64,000 nucleotides of DNA from Rhodohalobacter sulfatireducens (GCF_022012475.1 NZ_JAKLWS010000002.1:124001-188000), one strand, 5' to 3'; shown: positions 9,233 to 18,740, numbered from the stretch's first letter. The notes: generated from the letters alone by a model not told the origin. A program made the numbers and translations.

Positions 9233-9342
9233 ACTACGGCTCCATAAAGTCTTTTAGCGGATTTGATAACAATAGGTCTTTAAGATTTTCGGGTATTCAA
9301 TGATTAATCAAAACATTACAAATTAAATTAAAAGGTAATCGC

Positions 9343-10692
9343 ATGAGCAATCAATTCGACAGAAAGGATTTTCTGAAAATTTCATCGGCAGCAATGGGAG
9401 GTGCAATGCTAACTTCTATGGGTTTATCACAAATCTCCTTTGCAAAGAAAAAAAATGTTTTGAACCAGGATAGTCCCGTTCGTCTTGGCTTTGTTGGTAT
9501 AGGCGGACGCGGCCAATGGCATCTAAGTTCGGCTCTTGGAATTCCGGGTGTCCAGGTTCCGGCGATATGCGAAATCAAACCAGAGCGGTTATATACAGCT
9601 AAGCGATGGGTTGAAGAATCCGGTCAGCCAACTCCAACATTGTATGGAGCGGATGAAGATGAAACTGCTTTCAAGAAAATGTGCGAGGAAGAAGATCTTG
9701 ATGCTATTATCTGCTCAACATCATGGAAATGGCACGCCCCGATTGTTCTTGCGGCTATGAATAACGATAAACATGCCGCCTGTGAAGTGCCGCTGATGCT
9801 TACTCTGGATGAAGCCTGGGAAATTATTGAAACCCACGAAAGTACGGGTAATTGGGCGAGTACTGTATTAGGTGGCTTTCCGGATGTAACTCTTTTAAAT
9901 ATGATTCGCCGGGGATTGCTGGGTGATATGATTCATGCTGAAGGTGGTTACATTCACGATCTTCGATTTGTGAAGCATGCCCCGGATGAGGAACCATGGA
10001 GATTATGGCATTCCATCTACAGAAACGGGAATCTCTATCCGGACCATCCGATGAGAACGATCATGCCGGCCCTGGATATTAATCATGGTGATCGAATTGA
10101 CTACCTGATCTCTATGAGTTCTAAAGCTGTAATGTTGAATGACTATGCGGCCGATCAATATGGAAAAGAACATCCATATGCTACTAAAGAGATGAAGCAG
10201 GGAGATTACAATGCTTCACTGATTCGAACGGTTGACGGCAAGATGATCACCCTGAATTTCGATACGAATACTCCACACCCGAGAGGAAACTATCGCTTCC
10301 AGGGTACCAAAGGCGTCTACCTGAGAGATCGTGGTACCAATCGAATTTATGTTGAAGGACAAAGTCCGGAATCACATGAATGGGAACCGGCTGAGAAATA
10401 CAGGGATGAGTATGAATCACCAATCCTGAAAAATTATGATCCACCGGAACGAGTCGTTGAAATTCGAGGCCACGGAGGCTCAAACCGACAGACTTCCATC
10501 AACTGGACAAACCTGGTTGAAGCGATCCGAAACGATACCTCACCATATATAGACACCTATGATTCCGTTACAAGTAGTGCCGTTTCAGCAGTCACGGAAC
10601 AGTCGATAGCAGAAGGTTGCCGTCCGGTAGATTTTCCTGATTTTACTCGTGGAAAATGGCAAAACAGAACACCAATTCTTGCAACAGCATAG
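9343..10692 (+). CDS. GH109-like NAD-binding glycosidase (Gfo/Idh/MocA fold), copy 1
   Basis: A protein of 449 residues with a Tat-like leader (DRKDFLK then a hydrophobic stretch; RK rather than RR) and a Rossmann NAD motif GIGGRG at 52-57. True Gfo/Idh/MocA dehydrogenases have a catalytic Lys in an EKP motif; here it is EVP at 148-150. The pattern instead follows GH109 alpha-N-acetylgalactosaminidases, which hydrolyse glycosides with bound NAD: GGYIHDLR at 201-208, RNGNLYPDHP at 227-236, DINHGDR, GHGG near 376 and a C-terminal PDFTRGKW. I infer a periplasmic NAD-dependent glycosidase, substrate unknown. First gene of an 11-kb run; the next gene starts 17 bases on. Alternative: an ordinary exported oxidoreductase. 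Confidence 0.7.
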   Translation: MSNQFDRKDFLKISSAAMGGAMLTSMGLSQISFAKKKNVLNQDSPVRLGFVGIGGRGQWHLSSALGIPGVQVPAICEIKPERLYTAKRWVEESGQPTPTLYGADEDETAFKKMCEEEDLDAIICSTSWKWHAPIVLAAMNNDKHAACEVPLMLTLDEAWEIIETHESTGNWASTVLGGFPDVTLLNMIRRGLLGDMIHAEGGYIHDLRFVKHAPDEEPWRLWHSIYRNGNLYPDHPMRTIMPALDINHGDRIDYLISMSSKAVMLNDYAADQYGKEHPYATKEMKQGDYNASLIRTVDGKMITLNFDTNTPHPRGNYRFQGTKGVYLRDRGTNRIYVEGQSPESHEWEPAEKYRDEYESPILKNYDPPERVVEIRGHGGSNRQTSINWTNLVEAIRNDTSPYIDTYDSVTSSAVSAVTEQSIAEGCRPVDFPDFTRGKWQNRTPILATA

Positions 10693-10709
10693 TTAAGGAG
10701 GATGATTAA

Positions 10710-11852
10710 ATGAGTAACAGAAGAAATTTTCTAAAAAAAACAGGATTGGCAGGATTAGGACTCACCGGTTTAGGGTTTCTTGGGTCAAGTTCAACCCAGG
10801 CTAAATCAACGAAACTGACCGAAGAACAGGTTACGGGTGATCTTAGGTTGCTGGATTGGGAACCCATACCACAGCTTGTTGTGGAAGAGACGATTATCAA
10901 AAAACCGAAATTCCCGGTTATTGATATCCATAACCATTTGCGAAACCTGGACAGAACCCAGGAGTATCTCGACGTAATGGATGAAGTAGGAGTTTGGAAA
11001 GTTGTGAGTTTGGATGGAAGATCTGAAGACGGCTTTTACAAAGAGCACCTGGAAGTCTCAAACAGTGTGGGCGAAGATCGATTCATCATATTCTACCGGG
11101 TAGATTACAGTAGAATTGATGAACCTAATTATGGTGAGGATGAAGCAGACAGGCTTGAGCAAGCAGTTGAAGCGGGACTTCGGGGAATTAAGGTGTCTAA
11201 ATCACTTGGATTACGCTACAGGGACGCGAGCGGAGAATTGATTCGAGTGGATGACGAACGTCTTGATCCTGTTTGGGCGAGGGCCGGTGAATTAGGTATT
11301 CCTGTTTTGATGCACATCTCAGATCCAAAAGCATTTTTCACCCCGATTGACCGGTACAACGAGCGTTACGATGAATTGGGTGCACATCCGGACTGGGGAT
11401 TTTCAGGGCCTGAATTTCCCGGGAAAGAAGAGCTGCTTCGGCAACGAAATCGTGTTTTTGAACGCCATCCGGATACAACATTCATAGCCACTCATATGGC
11501 AAACTTGCCGGAAGAGTTGGGCAGAGTATCCATGTGGTTAGAAAAATATCCGAATATGTATGTAGATATAGATGCCCGAATCAGTGAGTTGGGACGTCAG
11601 CCGTATACAGCCCGTAAGTTTATGATCAAACACCAGGACAGGGTGCTTTTTGGAACTGATACTGCTCCGAATGTTGAGGCTTACAGGGTTTATTATCGAT
11701 TCCTGGAAACGGATGACGAATATATCAATGCAGATCCAAGCCACCATCGACAAGGCCGCTGGAGAATTTACGGTTTATACCTTCCGGATGATGTGTTAGA
11801 AAAAATCTACAACAAAAATGCTCTAAAAATATTCGCAGAATTCAAAGGCTAA
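10710..11852 (+). CDS. Exported amidohydrolase (PF04909-type TIM-barrel metal hydrolase), copy 1
   Basis: A protein of 380 residues with a twin-arginine leader (NRRNFLKK at 3-10, then a glycine/leucine-rich stretch). The TIM-barrel amidohydrolase metal ligands are visible: HNH with His74 and His76, MHISDP with His202, THMAN with His262, and FGTD with Asp317. This superfamily includes sugar lactonases and decarboxylases of the 2-pyrone/fuconolactone type, so hydrolysis of a lactone or ester from the neighbouring sugar enzymes is possible; that is inference. It lies between two GH109-like copies with gaps of 17 and 39 bases, so co-transcription is likely. Confidence 0.8.
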   Translation: MSNRRNFLKKTGLAGLGLTGLGFLGSSSTQAKSTKLTEEQVTGDLRLLDWEPIPQLVVEETIIKKPKFPVIDIHNHLRNLDRTQEYLDVMDEVGVWKVVSLDGRSEDGFYKEHLEVSNSVGEDRFIIFYRVDYSRIDEPNYGEDEADRLEQAVEAGLRGIKVSKSLGLRYRDASGELIRVDDERLDPVWARAGELGIPVLMHISDPKAFFTPIDRYNERYDELGAHPDWGFSGPEFPGKEELLRQRNRVFERHPDTTFIATHMANLPEELGRVSMWLEKYPNMYVDIDARISELGRQPYTARKFMIKHQDRVLFGTDTAPNVEAYRVYYRFLETDDEYINADPSHHRQGRWRIYGLYLPDDVLEKIYNKNALKIFAEFKG

Positions 11853-11891
11853 GTCGATTTAAAAAATTCAATTAATAAATGGGATATTACT

Positions 11892-13241
11892 ATGAGTAAA
11901 AAATTAGACAGGAAAGGTTTTTTGAAAATGTCCACTGCCGGATTGAGTACATCTGTTCTGGCCGGGATGGCCTTATCCAAACCGGTTGTTGCAAAAAATA
12001 GAACAAATCAAGGGCGGCCAATTCGTCTTGGATTTGTTGGAATCGGCGGACGTGGAACGTGGCACCTGAGTGCTGCACTTGGAATTGAGGGAGTTGAAGT
12101 ACCCGCAATTTGTGAAATTCGAGCGGATCGATTGGAAAATGCAAAAAATATGGTTGAGGCGTCCGGAAGGCCTTCCCCAACTTTGTACGGGGAAGGCCCG
12201 ATGGGCGAAACAGACTTTGAACGGCTTTGTGCTGAAGAGGATCTGGATGCAGTGATTTGCTCTACCTCCTGGAAATGGCACGCCCCGATAGTCCTGGCCG
12301 CCATGAACAATGATAAGCATGCAGCCTGCGAAGTACCTCTGATGCTGACCCTTGACGAAGCCTGGAGAATTGTTGAGACATATGAGAAAACGGGAAAATG
12401 GGCGAGTACTGTTTTAGGTGGTTTCCCTGATGTTACCCTTTTGAATATGATTCGTCACGGAGTTTTTGGGGAAGTTCTGCATATTGAAGACGGATACGTA
12501 CATGATCTTCGATTTGTAAAAAATAATATAGAAAGAGAACCATGGAGACTCCAACATTCTATCGATCGAAACGGGAATTTGTATCCCGATCACCCCATGA
12601 GAACGATTATGCCGGCGATGGATATCAATCATGGCGACCGAATCGACTTTTTGGTTTCCATGAGCTCGAAAGCAGTGATGCTGAACCGGTATGCTGCTGA
12701 ACAATTTGGAACAGACCATCCCGATGCCACCCGTACAATGAATCAAGGAGATTATAACGCTTCCCTGATTCGAACGGTGAACGGAAAAATGATTACACTC
12801 AATTTCGATACAAATACACCTCACCCGAGAGAAAGTTTCCGGCTCCAGGGAACAAAAGGTGTTTATGAAGATGGAGCAGATGTTGAAACGATCTATCTCG
12901 AAGGGCCGAGCCCGGAATCTCACGAGTGGGAATCTGCTGAGCCCTATCTCGAAGAATACGAACATCCGATGCTCAAAAATTATAATCCTCCACCTCGTGT
13001 AGGTGGTGCTATTGAAGGACACGGCCGGCGAATGGATCAAACGCCTATTAACTGGCATAATCTGATTATGGCGATTACAGAAGGCACTCAGCCCTATATC
13101 GACACCTACGATTCTGTAACAAGCAGCGCCGTCTCTGCTGTTACTGAGGCATCTGTTGCAAACAATGGGCGACCTGTAGATTTCCCTGATTTTACGAAAG
13201 GAAAATGGAAAGAAAGGACTCCAATATTTATGGAGGCCTGA
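11892..13241 (+). CDS. GH109-like NAD-binding glycosidase, copy 2
   Basis: A close paralog of the copy at 9343, also 449 residues. It has the same DRKGFLK leader, the NAD motif GIGGRG near 51-56, EVP at 147-149 in place of the dehydrogenase EKP, and the GH109-like series GYVHDLRF, RNGNLYPDHPMRT, DINHGDR, an HTPHPRE-like segment, GHGRR and PDFTKGKW. Long blocks such as STSWKWHAPIVLAAMNNDKH are identical to copy 1, so the two arose by duplication within the cluster. They differ near 100-110 (an extra GPMG) and in the C-terminal third, which could change substrate choice. Probably periplasmic. Substrate unknown. Confidence 0.7.
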   Translation: MSKKLDRKGFLKMSTAGLSTSVLAGMALSKPVVAKNRTNQGRPIRLGFVGIGGRGTWHLSAALGIEGVEVPAICEIRADRLENAKNMVEASGRPSPTLYGEGPMGETDFERLCAEEDLDAVICSTSWKWHAPIVLAAMNNDKHAACEVPLMLTLDEAWRIVETYEKTGKWASTVLGGFPDVTLLNMIRHGVFGEVLHIEDGYVHDLRFVKNNIEREPWRLQHSIDRNGNLYPDHPMRTIMPAMDINHGDRIDFLVSMSSKAVMLNRYAAEQFGTDHPDATRTMNQGDYNASLIRTVNGKMITLNFDTNTPHPRESFRLQGTKGVYEDGADVETIYLEGPSPESHEWESAEPYLEEYEHPMLKNYNPPPRVGGAIEGHGRRMDQTPINWHNLIMAITEGTQPYIDTYDSVTSSAVSAVTEASVANNGRPVDFPDFTKGKWKERTPIFMEA

Positions 13242-13281
13242 TTAACGTAACCCTCAACAACTAAAATGATTAAAATAGTAG

Positions 13282-14733
13282 ATGAAAAGTAATAGAAGAG
13301 ATTTTTTAAAAACGGCCGGTTTAGGTTCTCTCGGAGTATTTGGAACCGGAATTTTGGCAGGTTGTACCACACAGGAAGAGGTTGAATCCAGGCTCAGCCA
13401 GGTGAAAGAACAGGCTTCGCGCCAATATACTCAACAATTTAATATGCATGGGTATGCAGCACCGGCTCTGGATGTTGTTAGAGTGGGCATGACCGGGGTT
13501 GGAAATCGCGGATCAGGTACGGTTCGCAGGCTTGCCAGTATTGAAGGAGTGGAGATTGTTGCCGTCAATGACCTTGAAGAGGACCGCGTAAATGAGGCGA
13601 TTGAATCGATCTCAGAAACCCACAGTCCAGAGGGCTATTACGACGGTGAGGATGACTGGAGACGAATGTGCGAACGGGATGATATTGATCTCATTGCAAT
13701 AGCGACACCCTGGCATCTGCATACCGATCAGGCTGTATATGCCATGGAAAATGGAAAACATGTTTATACCGAACTTCCGGCTGCTCAAACCATTGAAGAC
13801 TGCTGGCGATTGGTAGAAACGTCAGAACGAACACGACGACACTGTGTTCAAATGTCAGGATCCTGCCACTCGGGTGATGCAGCTTATGTATTGAATATGG
13901 TTCGAAATGGTGTTCTCGGCGAGATCGTCCACGGCGAAGGCGGGTACATCCACGATTTGATGAACCGTTACAATTTCTCCAAAACCATGTACCACAACCT
14001 GTGGCGACTGAAAGAGAATATTGATCGTCATGGAAACTTGTATCCGCAGCATGCATTGACTCCCATGGCTCAAATGATGGACCTGAATTACGGTGATCAG
14101 ATGAGTTACCTGGTGTCCATGCAATCAAATGATTTTAATATGGCTCAGCGTGCCAGGGAATTGGCTGAAGAAGATGAATTTTGGGAACCGTATGTAGGGC
14201 GTGATTATCGCGGAAATATGAATTCAACCCTAATCCGTACTCATAAAGGTCGAACCATACTGATTCAACACGACGTTACAACGCCTCGTCCCGGAATTCG
14301 ATTTAATTTAATCGTTGGATCTGTTGGAACATATCATGCTCGGCCCGGTCGTCTTGGATTTAGTTATGATGATGGTTGGATTCCCCAAGAGGAGTATGAA
14401 GCCCTGATGGAAGAATACACTCCCGAAATCGTAAGAAGATTTAATGAGATGCGAGAACAAGCCGTGGAAACAGGCCGCGCAGAACGCTCTTATGCAAGAG
14501 TCAATGCTACAGACTGGAGGTTAATCGACAGTTTAAGAAATGGCCTGCCGGTGGAAATGGATGTATATGATGCGGCTCTCACAAGCTCAGTAATTCCTTT
14601 AAGCGAATGGTCGGTTGCAAATAAATCCGCATCAATCGATGTACCCGATTTTACTGCCGGAGCATGGGAAACGAATGAGCGCGGAATGCGTGTGAACCTG
14701 GAATCAGGTGGCGGTACAACACGTATCCGATAG
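13282..14733 (+). CDS. GH109-like NAD-binding lipoprotein, copy 3
   Basis: A 483-residue protein with a twin-arginine leader (NRRDFLKT) and a lipobox LAGC giving Cys28, so it is probably a Tat-exported lipoprotein. GVGNRG at 72-77 binds NAD. The EKP position reads ELP (164-166), again without the catalytic Lys. GH109-like landmarks are GGYIHDL at 220-226, HGNLYPQH at 250-257, DLNYGDQ, QHDVTTPRPG and PDFTAGAW. It belongs to a second subgroup, shared with the copy at 16030 and only distantly related to copies 1 and 2. A long hairpin separates it from the amidohydrolase downstream. Substrate unknown. Confidence 0.68.
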   Translation: MKSNRRDFLKTAGLGSLGVFGTGILAGCTTQEEVESRLSQVKEQASRQYTQQFNMHGYAAPALDVVRVGMTGVGNRGSGTVRRLASIEGVEIVAVNDLEEDRVNEAIESISETHSPEGYYDGEDDWRRMCERDDIDLIAIATPWHLHTDQAVYAMENGKHVYTELPAAQTIEDCWRLVETSERTRRHCVQMSGSCHSGDAAYVLNMVRNGVLGEIVHGEGGYIHDLMNRYNFSKTMYHNLWRLKENIDRHGNLYPQHALTPMAQMMDLNYGDQMSYLVSMQSNDFNMAQRARELAEEDEFWEPYVGRDYRGNMNSTLIRTHKGRTILIQHDVTTPRPGIRFNLIVGSVGTYHARPGRLGFSYDDGWIPQEEYEALMEEYTPEIVRRFNEMREQAVETGRAERSYARVNATDWRLIDSLRNGLPVEMDVYDAALTSSVIPLSEWSVANKSASIDVPDFTAGAWETNERGMRVNLESGGGTTRIR

Positions 14734-14751
14734 GAAAATGACGTGTTCGAG

Positions 14752-14791
14752 GGCATCCATATTTTTTAGAAATAATGAAAATGTGGATGCC
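14752..14791 (+). terminator. Intercistronic hairpin, possible weak terminator or attenuator
   Basis: GGCATCCATATTTT (14752-14765) pairs with AAAATGTGGATGCC (14778-14791) over 14 positions with one wobble, around a 12-base loop, followed by TGTTTAATTT rather than a clean T-run. It may cut read-through or stabilise RNA inside the cluster. Confidence 0.5.
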
Positions 14792-14826
14792 TGTTTAATT
14801 TGAATAATATTTTTAAGGAGAAGGAT

Positions 14827-15996
14827 ATGAGCTATTCTAAATCAATACATTTGTCAACAATACTATTGCTAAGTATCACAGTACTGTTCATTCATAGTTG
14901 TTCACAAAATCAAAACCAGGATTCATACTACAGTCAAAGCGATGATTCAGGCCTGCTGGACACACTTTTATTGAAAGACTGGATGCCTGAATCGGTTCAT
15001 AATGTGCCAAAAACTGAAATAACAACAGCACAATACCCGATTATTGATATGCATGCCCATGATTATGCAAAGACAGAAGAAGAATTGGAAAAACGCATTG
15101 AAATAATGGATGCTACCGGTATCGAACGGTCTTTAGTACTAACCAAAAAAACTGGTGCTGCTTTTGAATCTGTTTATGCCTTGTATTCAAAATATCCGGA
15201 TAGGTTCGATGTATATTGTGGAATTGATTATACAGGGTATGAAGAGGAAGGTTGGAGCCAAAAAGCTGTCGAGCAAATTAGACGTGATGTCGAAGCTGGT
15301 TGCGAAGGTTTTGGAGAACTGCATGATAAAGGCGAGGGAATGACATCTGCTCCCGGAATGCACCCGGATGATCCAAGAATGGACTTAATATGGCAGACTG
15401 CTGCAGAAATGAATTTGCCGGTTAACCTTCATGTGGCCGAACCCATTTGGATGTACGAGCCTATGGATTCAACCAATGACGGGCTTACTCGGGCATATAC
15501 ATGGAGAGTTCAGAATCAGGATCAAATTGTTGGGCATGACGGGATGATTGAAATCTTAGACAGAACATTAGAGCGCCATCCCAATACAACATTTGTAGCA
15601 GCCCACCTTGCGAATACCAGTAACGATTTTTCTCTTTTAGCTAATCTTTTTGATAAGCATGAAAACTTTTATGCCGACATCTCGGCTCGATTTGCAGAGT
15701 TTTCTACGATTCCAAGGACAACAGCTGCTTTTTTTGAAAAATACCAGGATAGGATTGTGTACGGAACTGATTATGGTTTCGAGACTTTTCCGGATGATCC
15801 CTCAAAACCCTATGGCAATAACACCACTACGGAAGAAATGTTGAGGATGACATTCCGCGTTCTTGAAACTGCGGATGAACATTTCTATATGACAGATCTT
15901 GTTGGATACAAATGGCCAATGTACGGATTGGATTTAAGTGACGAGGCGTTGCAAAAAATCTATCGTGACAATGCCCTGAAGATATTGAGTAATTAA
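14827..15996 (+). CDS. Exported amidohydrolase lipoprotein, copy 2
   Basis: An ATG at 14827 is chosen over an in-frame TTG at 14800 because AAGGAGAAGG lies just before it and it gives a clean lipoprotein signal (lipobox FIHSC, Cys25). The 389-residue protein has the amidohydrolase ligands HAH (His76, His78), NLHVAEP, AAHLAN and YGTDYG. It is more divergent from copy 1 than expected for a recent duplicate: the middle carries its own GCEGFGELHDKGEG segment. Metal-dependent hydrolysis at the outer face of a membrane is expected; the substrate is not evident. It sits between two GH109-like lipoproteins and is followed by the next one after 33 bases. Confidence 0.8.
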   Translation: MSYSKSIHLSTILLLSITVLFIHSCSQNQNQDSYYSQSDDSGLLDTLLLKDWMPESVHNVPKTEITTAQYPIIDMHAHDYAKTEEELEKRIEIMDATGIERSLVLTKKTGAAFESVYALYSKYPDRFDVYCGIDYTGYEEEGWSQKAVEQIRRDVEAGCEGFGELHDKGEGMTSAPGMHPDDPRMDLIWQTAAEMNLPVNLHVAEPIWMYEPMDSTNDGLTRAYTWRVQNQDQIVGHDGMIEILDRTLERHPNTTFVAAHLANTSNDFSLLANLFDKHENFYADISARFAEFSTIPRTTAAFFEKYQDRIVYGTDYGFETFPDDPSKPYGNNTTTEEMLRMTFRVLETADEHFYMTDLVGYKWPMYGLDLSDEALQKIYRDNALKILSN

Positions 15997-16029
15997 CTGT
16001 ATGAACTGATTGCTTCATGGATAACATAA

Positions 16030-17460
16030 ATGAATAGCAGCAGAAGAGATTTTTTAAAAAAAGCAGGTTTAGGTTCTTTGGGTGTGGTAGGATACGGTCT
16101 TTTGGCAGGATGCAATTCACCGGAAGATGCTGAATCCACTCTTCAAAATATCCACGAGCAGGCAAACAGGCAGTATTCTCAGCAATTCAATATGCACGGA
16201 TTTGCAGCACCACCACTTGAACGAATTCGGGTAGGTGCTGTAGGCCTGGGAAGCCGTGGAACCGGAAATATGAGACGATTTGCGCGAATGGAAGGGGTAG
16301 AGATAAGAGCCCTTTGTGATTTGGTGCCAGAACACGCTGAACGAGCTGCCTCCTCCATCAGCGAATATCCGTATAAGCCGGAACTATACTCAGGAAGTGA
16401 AGACGCCTGGAAAGATCTTTGTGAACGCGATGATTTGGATTTGGTTATCATTGGAACTCCCTGGAGGCTGCATACACCCATTTCGATTTATGCCATGGAA
16501 AATGGAAAACATGCTGCCTCAGAAGTGCCAATATCAGTTACTGTGGAAGAAAGCTGGCAATTAATTGAAACTGCGGAGCGAACTCAGAAACATTGCATGA
16601 TGCTTTCGAACCCAAACTACGGCGATTTCCAGATGATGACTCTTGCAATGGCCAGGGAAGGATTTCTGGGCGAGATAATACATGGAGAAGGTGCATACAT
16701 CCATGACCTGATGCGCTCTCACCTTTTTACTACTGATGCCTATCACAATTTATGGCGGCTCAAAGAAAATGCCAGCCGGAACGGAAATCTGTACCCTACC
16801 CACGGCCTGGGTACGATCTGCCAGGTGATGGATATTAACAACGGTGACAAGATGGATTTTCTGGTATCCGTTTCGACGAAGGATTTTATGATGAGCGAAA
16901 CGGCCCAAGAGATGGCTGAGGAAAACCCCGTTTTTGAACCATTTGTTGATGCAGATTTTCGCGGAAATATGAACACTAGTATTATAAGAACTGAACAAGG
17001 CAGAACCATTGTGTTGCAACATGATGTAACATCACCGCGACCGGGTGTTCGATATGATTTGATCAGCGGTACCAAAGGAATTGCACAGGCACGCCCCGAA
17101 CGATTTGCATACGATCACGATGGATGGGTCCCGGATGAAGAATACAGGGAACTCCAAGAGCGATTCAGGCCGGAAATCAGCAAACGGGTTGGAGAAATAG
17201 CCAAAGAGATGGGAGGCCACGGGGGCATCGACACTCTAATGACCTGGCGGCTTGTGGATTGCCTCAGAAATGGGATTTCCCTGGATATGTCTATTTATGA
17301 TGGCGTTTTATGGAGTGTGATAGCCCCGCTGAGTGAATGGTCTGTAGCCCATAACGGCATGCCGATTAAAGTACCGGATTTCACAGCTGGTTCATGGCAG
17401 ACAAATGAACCGCTAATGGATATAGAGCTCGAACTAGGTGGCAACACTCAAATTTTATAG
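16030..17460 (+). CDS. GH109-like NAD-binding lipoprotein, copy 4
   Basis: A 476-residue paralog of the copy at 13282, with the same twin-arginine and lipobox leader (SRRDFLKK, LAGC, Cys28). GLGSRG at 72-77 binds NAD and EVP at 165-167 replaces EKP. GAYIHDL at 221-227 has Ala where the other copies have Gly, and NGNLYPTHG at 251-259 is exactly the form I remember from characterised GH109 enzymes. QHDVTSPRPG, GHGG and PDFTAGSW follow. Overall this is the copy whose histidine motif looks closest to classical GH109. Substrate unknown, and alpha-N-acetylgalactosaminidase activity is only one option. Confidence 0.7.
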   Translation: MNSSRRDFLKKAGLGSLGVVGYGLLAGCNSPEDAESTLQNIHEQANRQYSQQFNMHGFAAPPLERIRVGAVGLGSRGTGNMRRFARMEGVEIRALCDLVPEHAERAASSISEYPYKPELYSGSEDAWKDLCERDDLDLVIIGTPWRLHTPISIYAMENGKHAASEVPISVTVEESWQLIETAERTQKHCMMLSNPNYGDFQMMTLAMAREGFLGEIIHGEGAYIHDLMRSHLFTTDAYHNLWRLKENASRNGNLYPTHGLGTICQVMDINNGDKMDFLVSVSTKDFMMSETAQEMAEENPVFEPFVDADFRGNMNTSIIRTEQGRTIVLQHDVTSPRPGVRYDLISGTKGIAQARPERFAYDHDGWVPDEEYRELQERFRPEISKRVGEIAKEMGGHGGIDTLMTWRLVDCLRNGISLDMSIYDGVLWSVIAPLSEWSVAHNGMPIKVPDFTAGSWQTNEPLMDIELELGGNTQIL

Positions 17461-17487
17461 ATCTTAAATCTTATGGTTGGAATAAAG

Positions 17488-18666
17488 ATGAATTACAATA
17501 CGATGATGTACAATAAATCTCATTTTATTTTTGCGCCAATATTCTTGTTGGCTTTAGGAATCTTTTCCGGATGTGTTGAAAAAGGTGTGCAGGATGAAGT
17601 GCAATATTACACCCAAGAGGATTACGATTTAGTGAATAAATTCAATTCTCATGTTCACCTCTATACACCAGACAACACCTATATTAATAAAGCGGTTGAC
17701 GATAATTTTAAATTACTCTCTTTTCTTTCATCATCACCGGGCACAACCGGCAGGATTTCAGTACCCGAACAGGAGGAAGTTGTGATGGATCAGATCGAGA
17801 ATTATCCTGAGAACCTGTTTTACGCAACAACTATTTTAGATCCCTACAGTTTTAATGAGCCTGACTGGGTGGAAAACACGATTGAACATCTGAGACAGTC
17901 GTTTGAGAATGGAGCGGTTGCAGTAAAAATCAGGAAAAGTATTGGGATGGAAGTCAGAAAGCCCAATGGTGAATTTGTTACAATCGACGATCCGAAGTTT
18001 GACCCGGTCATCGATTTCATAGCTGAAAATGATAAGACATTGATTGGTCACATTGGTGAACCTAAGAATTGCTGGCTTCCTCTGGATGAAATGACCGTTG
18101 GAGGGGATCGGCAGTATTACAGTGAAAATCCTCAGTATCACATGTATCTGCATCCTGAATATCTGTCGCATGAGGAGCATATAGAGAAAGTAGAAAATAT
18201 GCTGAGAAAACACCCTGATGTGCGATATGTTGGAGCCCACCTTGCCAGCCTGGAATACGATGTGGATGAACTTGCCAAAAGACTCGATATGTTTCCTAAT
18301 ATGGCCGTAGATATGGCTGAACGGATTTCACACTTTCAGTACCAGGCCGCAGACGACTGGGAGAAGGTTCGGAATTTTATGATCAAATATCAGGATCGGC
18401 TTATTTATGCAACGGACGATGGCATGTACGGGCCAAAACCACATTTTGGAGCCGAACTTACCGATGAATCGCAACGAACAGTTGATCAGATCAGGCAAGC
18501 TACAGAGGAAAACTACCGGCGCCACTGGAAATTTTTTACAGATGAAGGTGCTATGACAGCGCCAAAACTTCCTGAAAGAGAATTCAAAGCATTGAGGTTA
18601 CCCAAAGAAGTAGTTGATAAAATTTACATAAAAAATGCTGAAAAGTGGTTTCCCGATATTCTTTGA
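17488..18666 (+). CDS. Exported amidohydrolase lipoprotein, copy 3
   Basis: The start at 17488 is favoured over ATG 17473 because GGAATAAAG precedes it. It gives 392 residues with a lipobox FSGC (Cys29). Amidohydrolase ligands: HVH at 55-57, GHIGEP and GAHLAS for the later histidines, and YATDDG for the final Asp. The block NPQYHMYLHPEY between the third and fourth ligands is shared with the amidohydrolase at 31711, its nearest relative in the window, rather than with copies 1 and 2. A 74-base gap precedes the GMC oxidoreductase. Function in detail unknown. Confidence 0.8.
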   Translation: MNYNTMMYNKSHFIFAPIFLLALGIFSGCVEKGVQDEVQYYTQEDYDLVNKFNSHVHLYTPDNTYINKAVDDNFKLLSFLSSSPGTTGRISVPEQEEVVMDQIENYPENLFYATTILDPYSFNEPDWVENTIEHLRQSFENGAVAVKIRKSIGMEVRKPNGEFVTIDDPKFDPVIDFIAENDKTLIGHIGEPKNCWLPLDEMTVGGDRQYYSENPQYHMYLHPEYLSHEEHIEKVENMLRKHPDVRYVGAHLASLEYDVDELAKRLDMFPNMAVDMAERISHFQYQAADDWEKVRNFMIKYQDRLIYATDDGMYGPKPHFGAELTDESQRTVDQIRQATEENYRRHWKFFTDEGAMTAPKLPEREFKALRLPKEVVDKIYIKNAEKWFPDIL

Positions 18667-18740
18667 TATACTTTTACAGTCGAATAACAGTTTAATTACT
18701 ACCCTCTAAAATGAATTAGAAGTAAAATCTACAGCTCTTA

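Noticed and set aside
12414-13058. Long minus-strand open frame of 214 codons
   Set aside because: It lies fully antisense to GH109-like copy 2 and its text has no domain features; it mirrors the codon use of the real gene.
9343-17460. Calling the four proteins ordinary sugar dehydrogenases
   Set aside because: All lack the EKP lysine and share several GH109 blocks.
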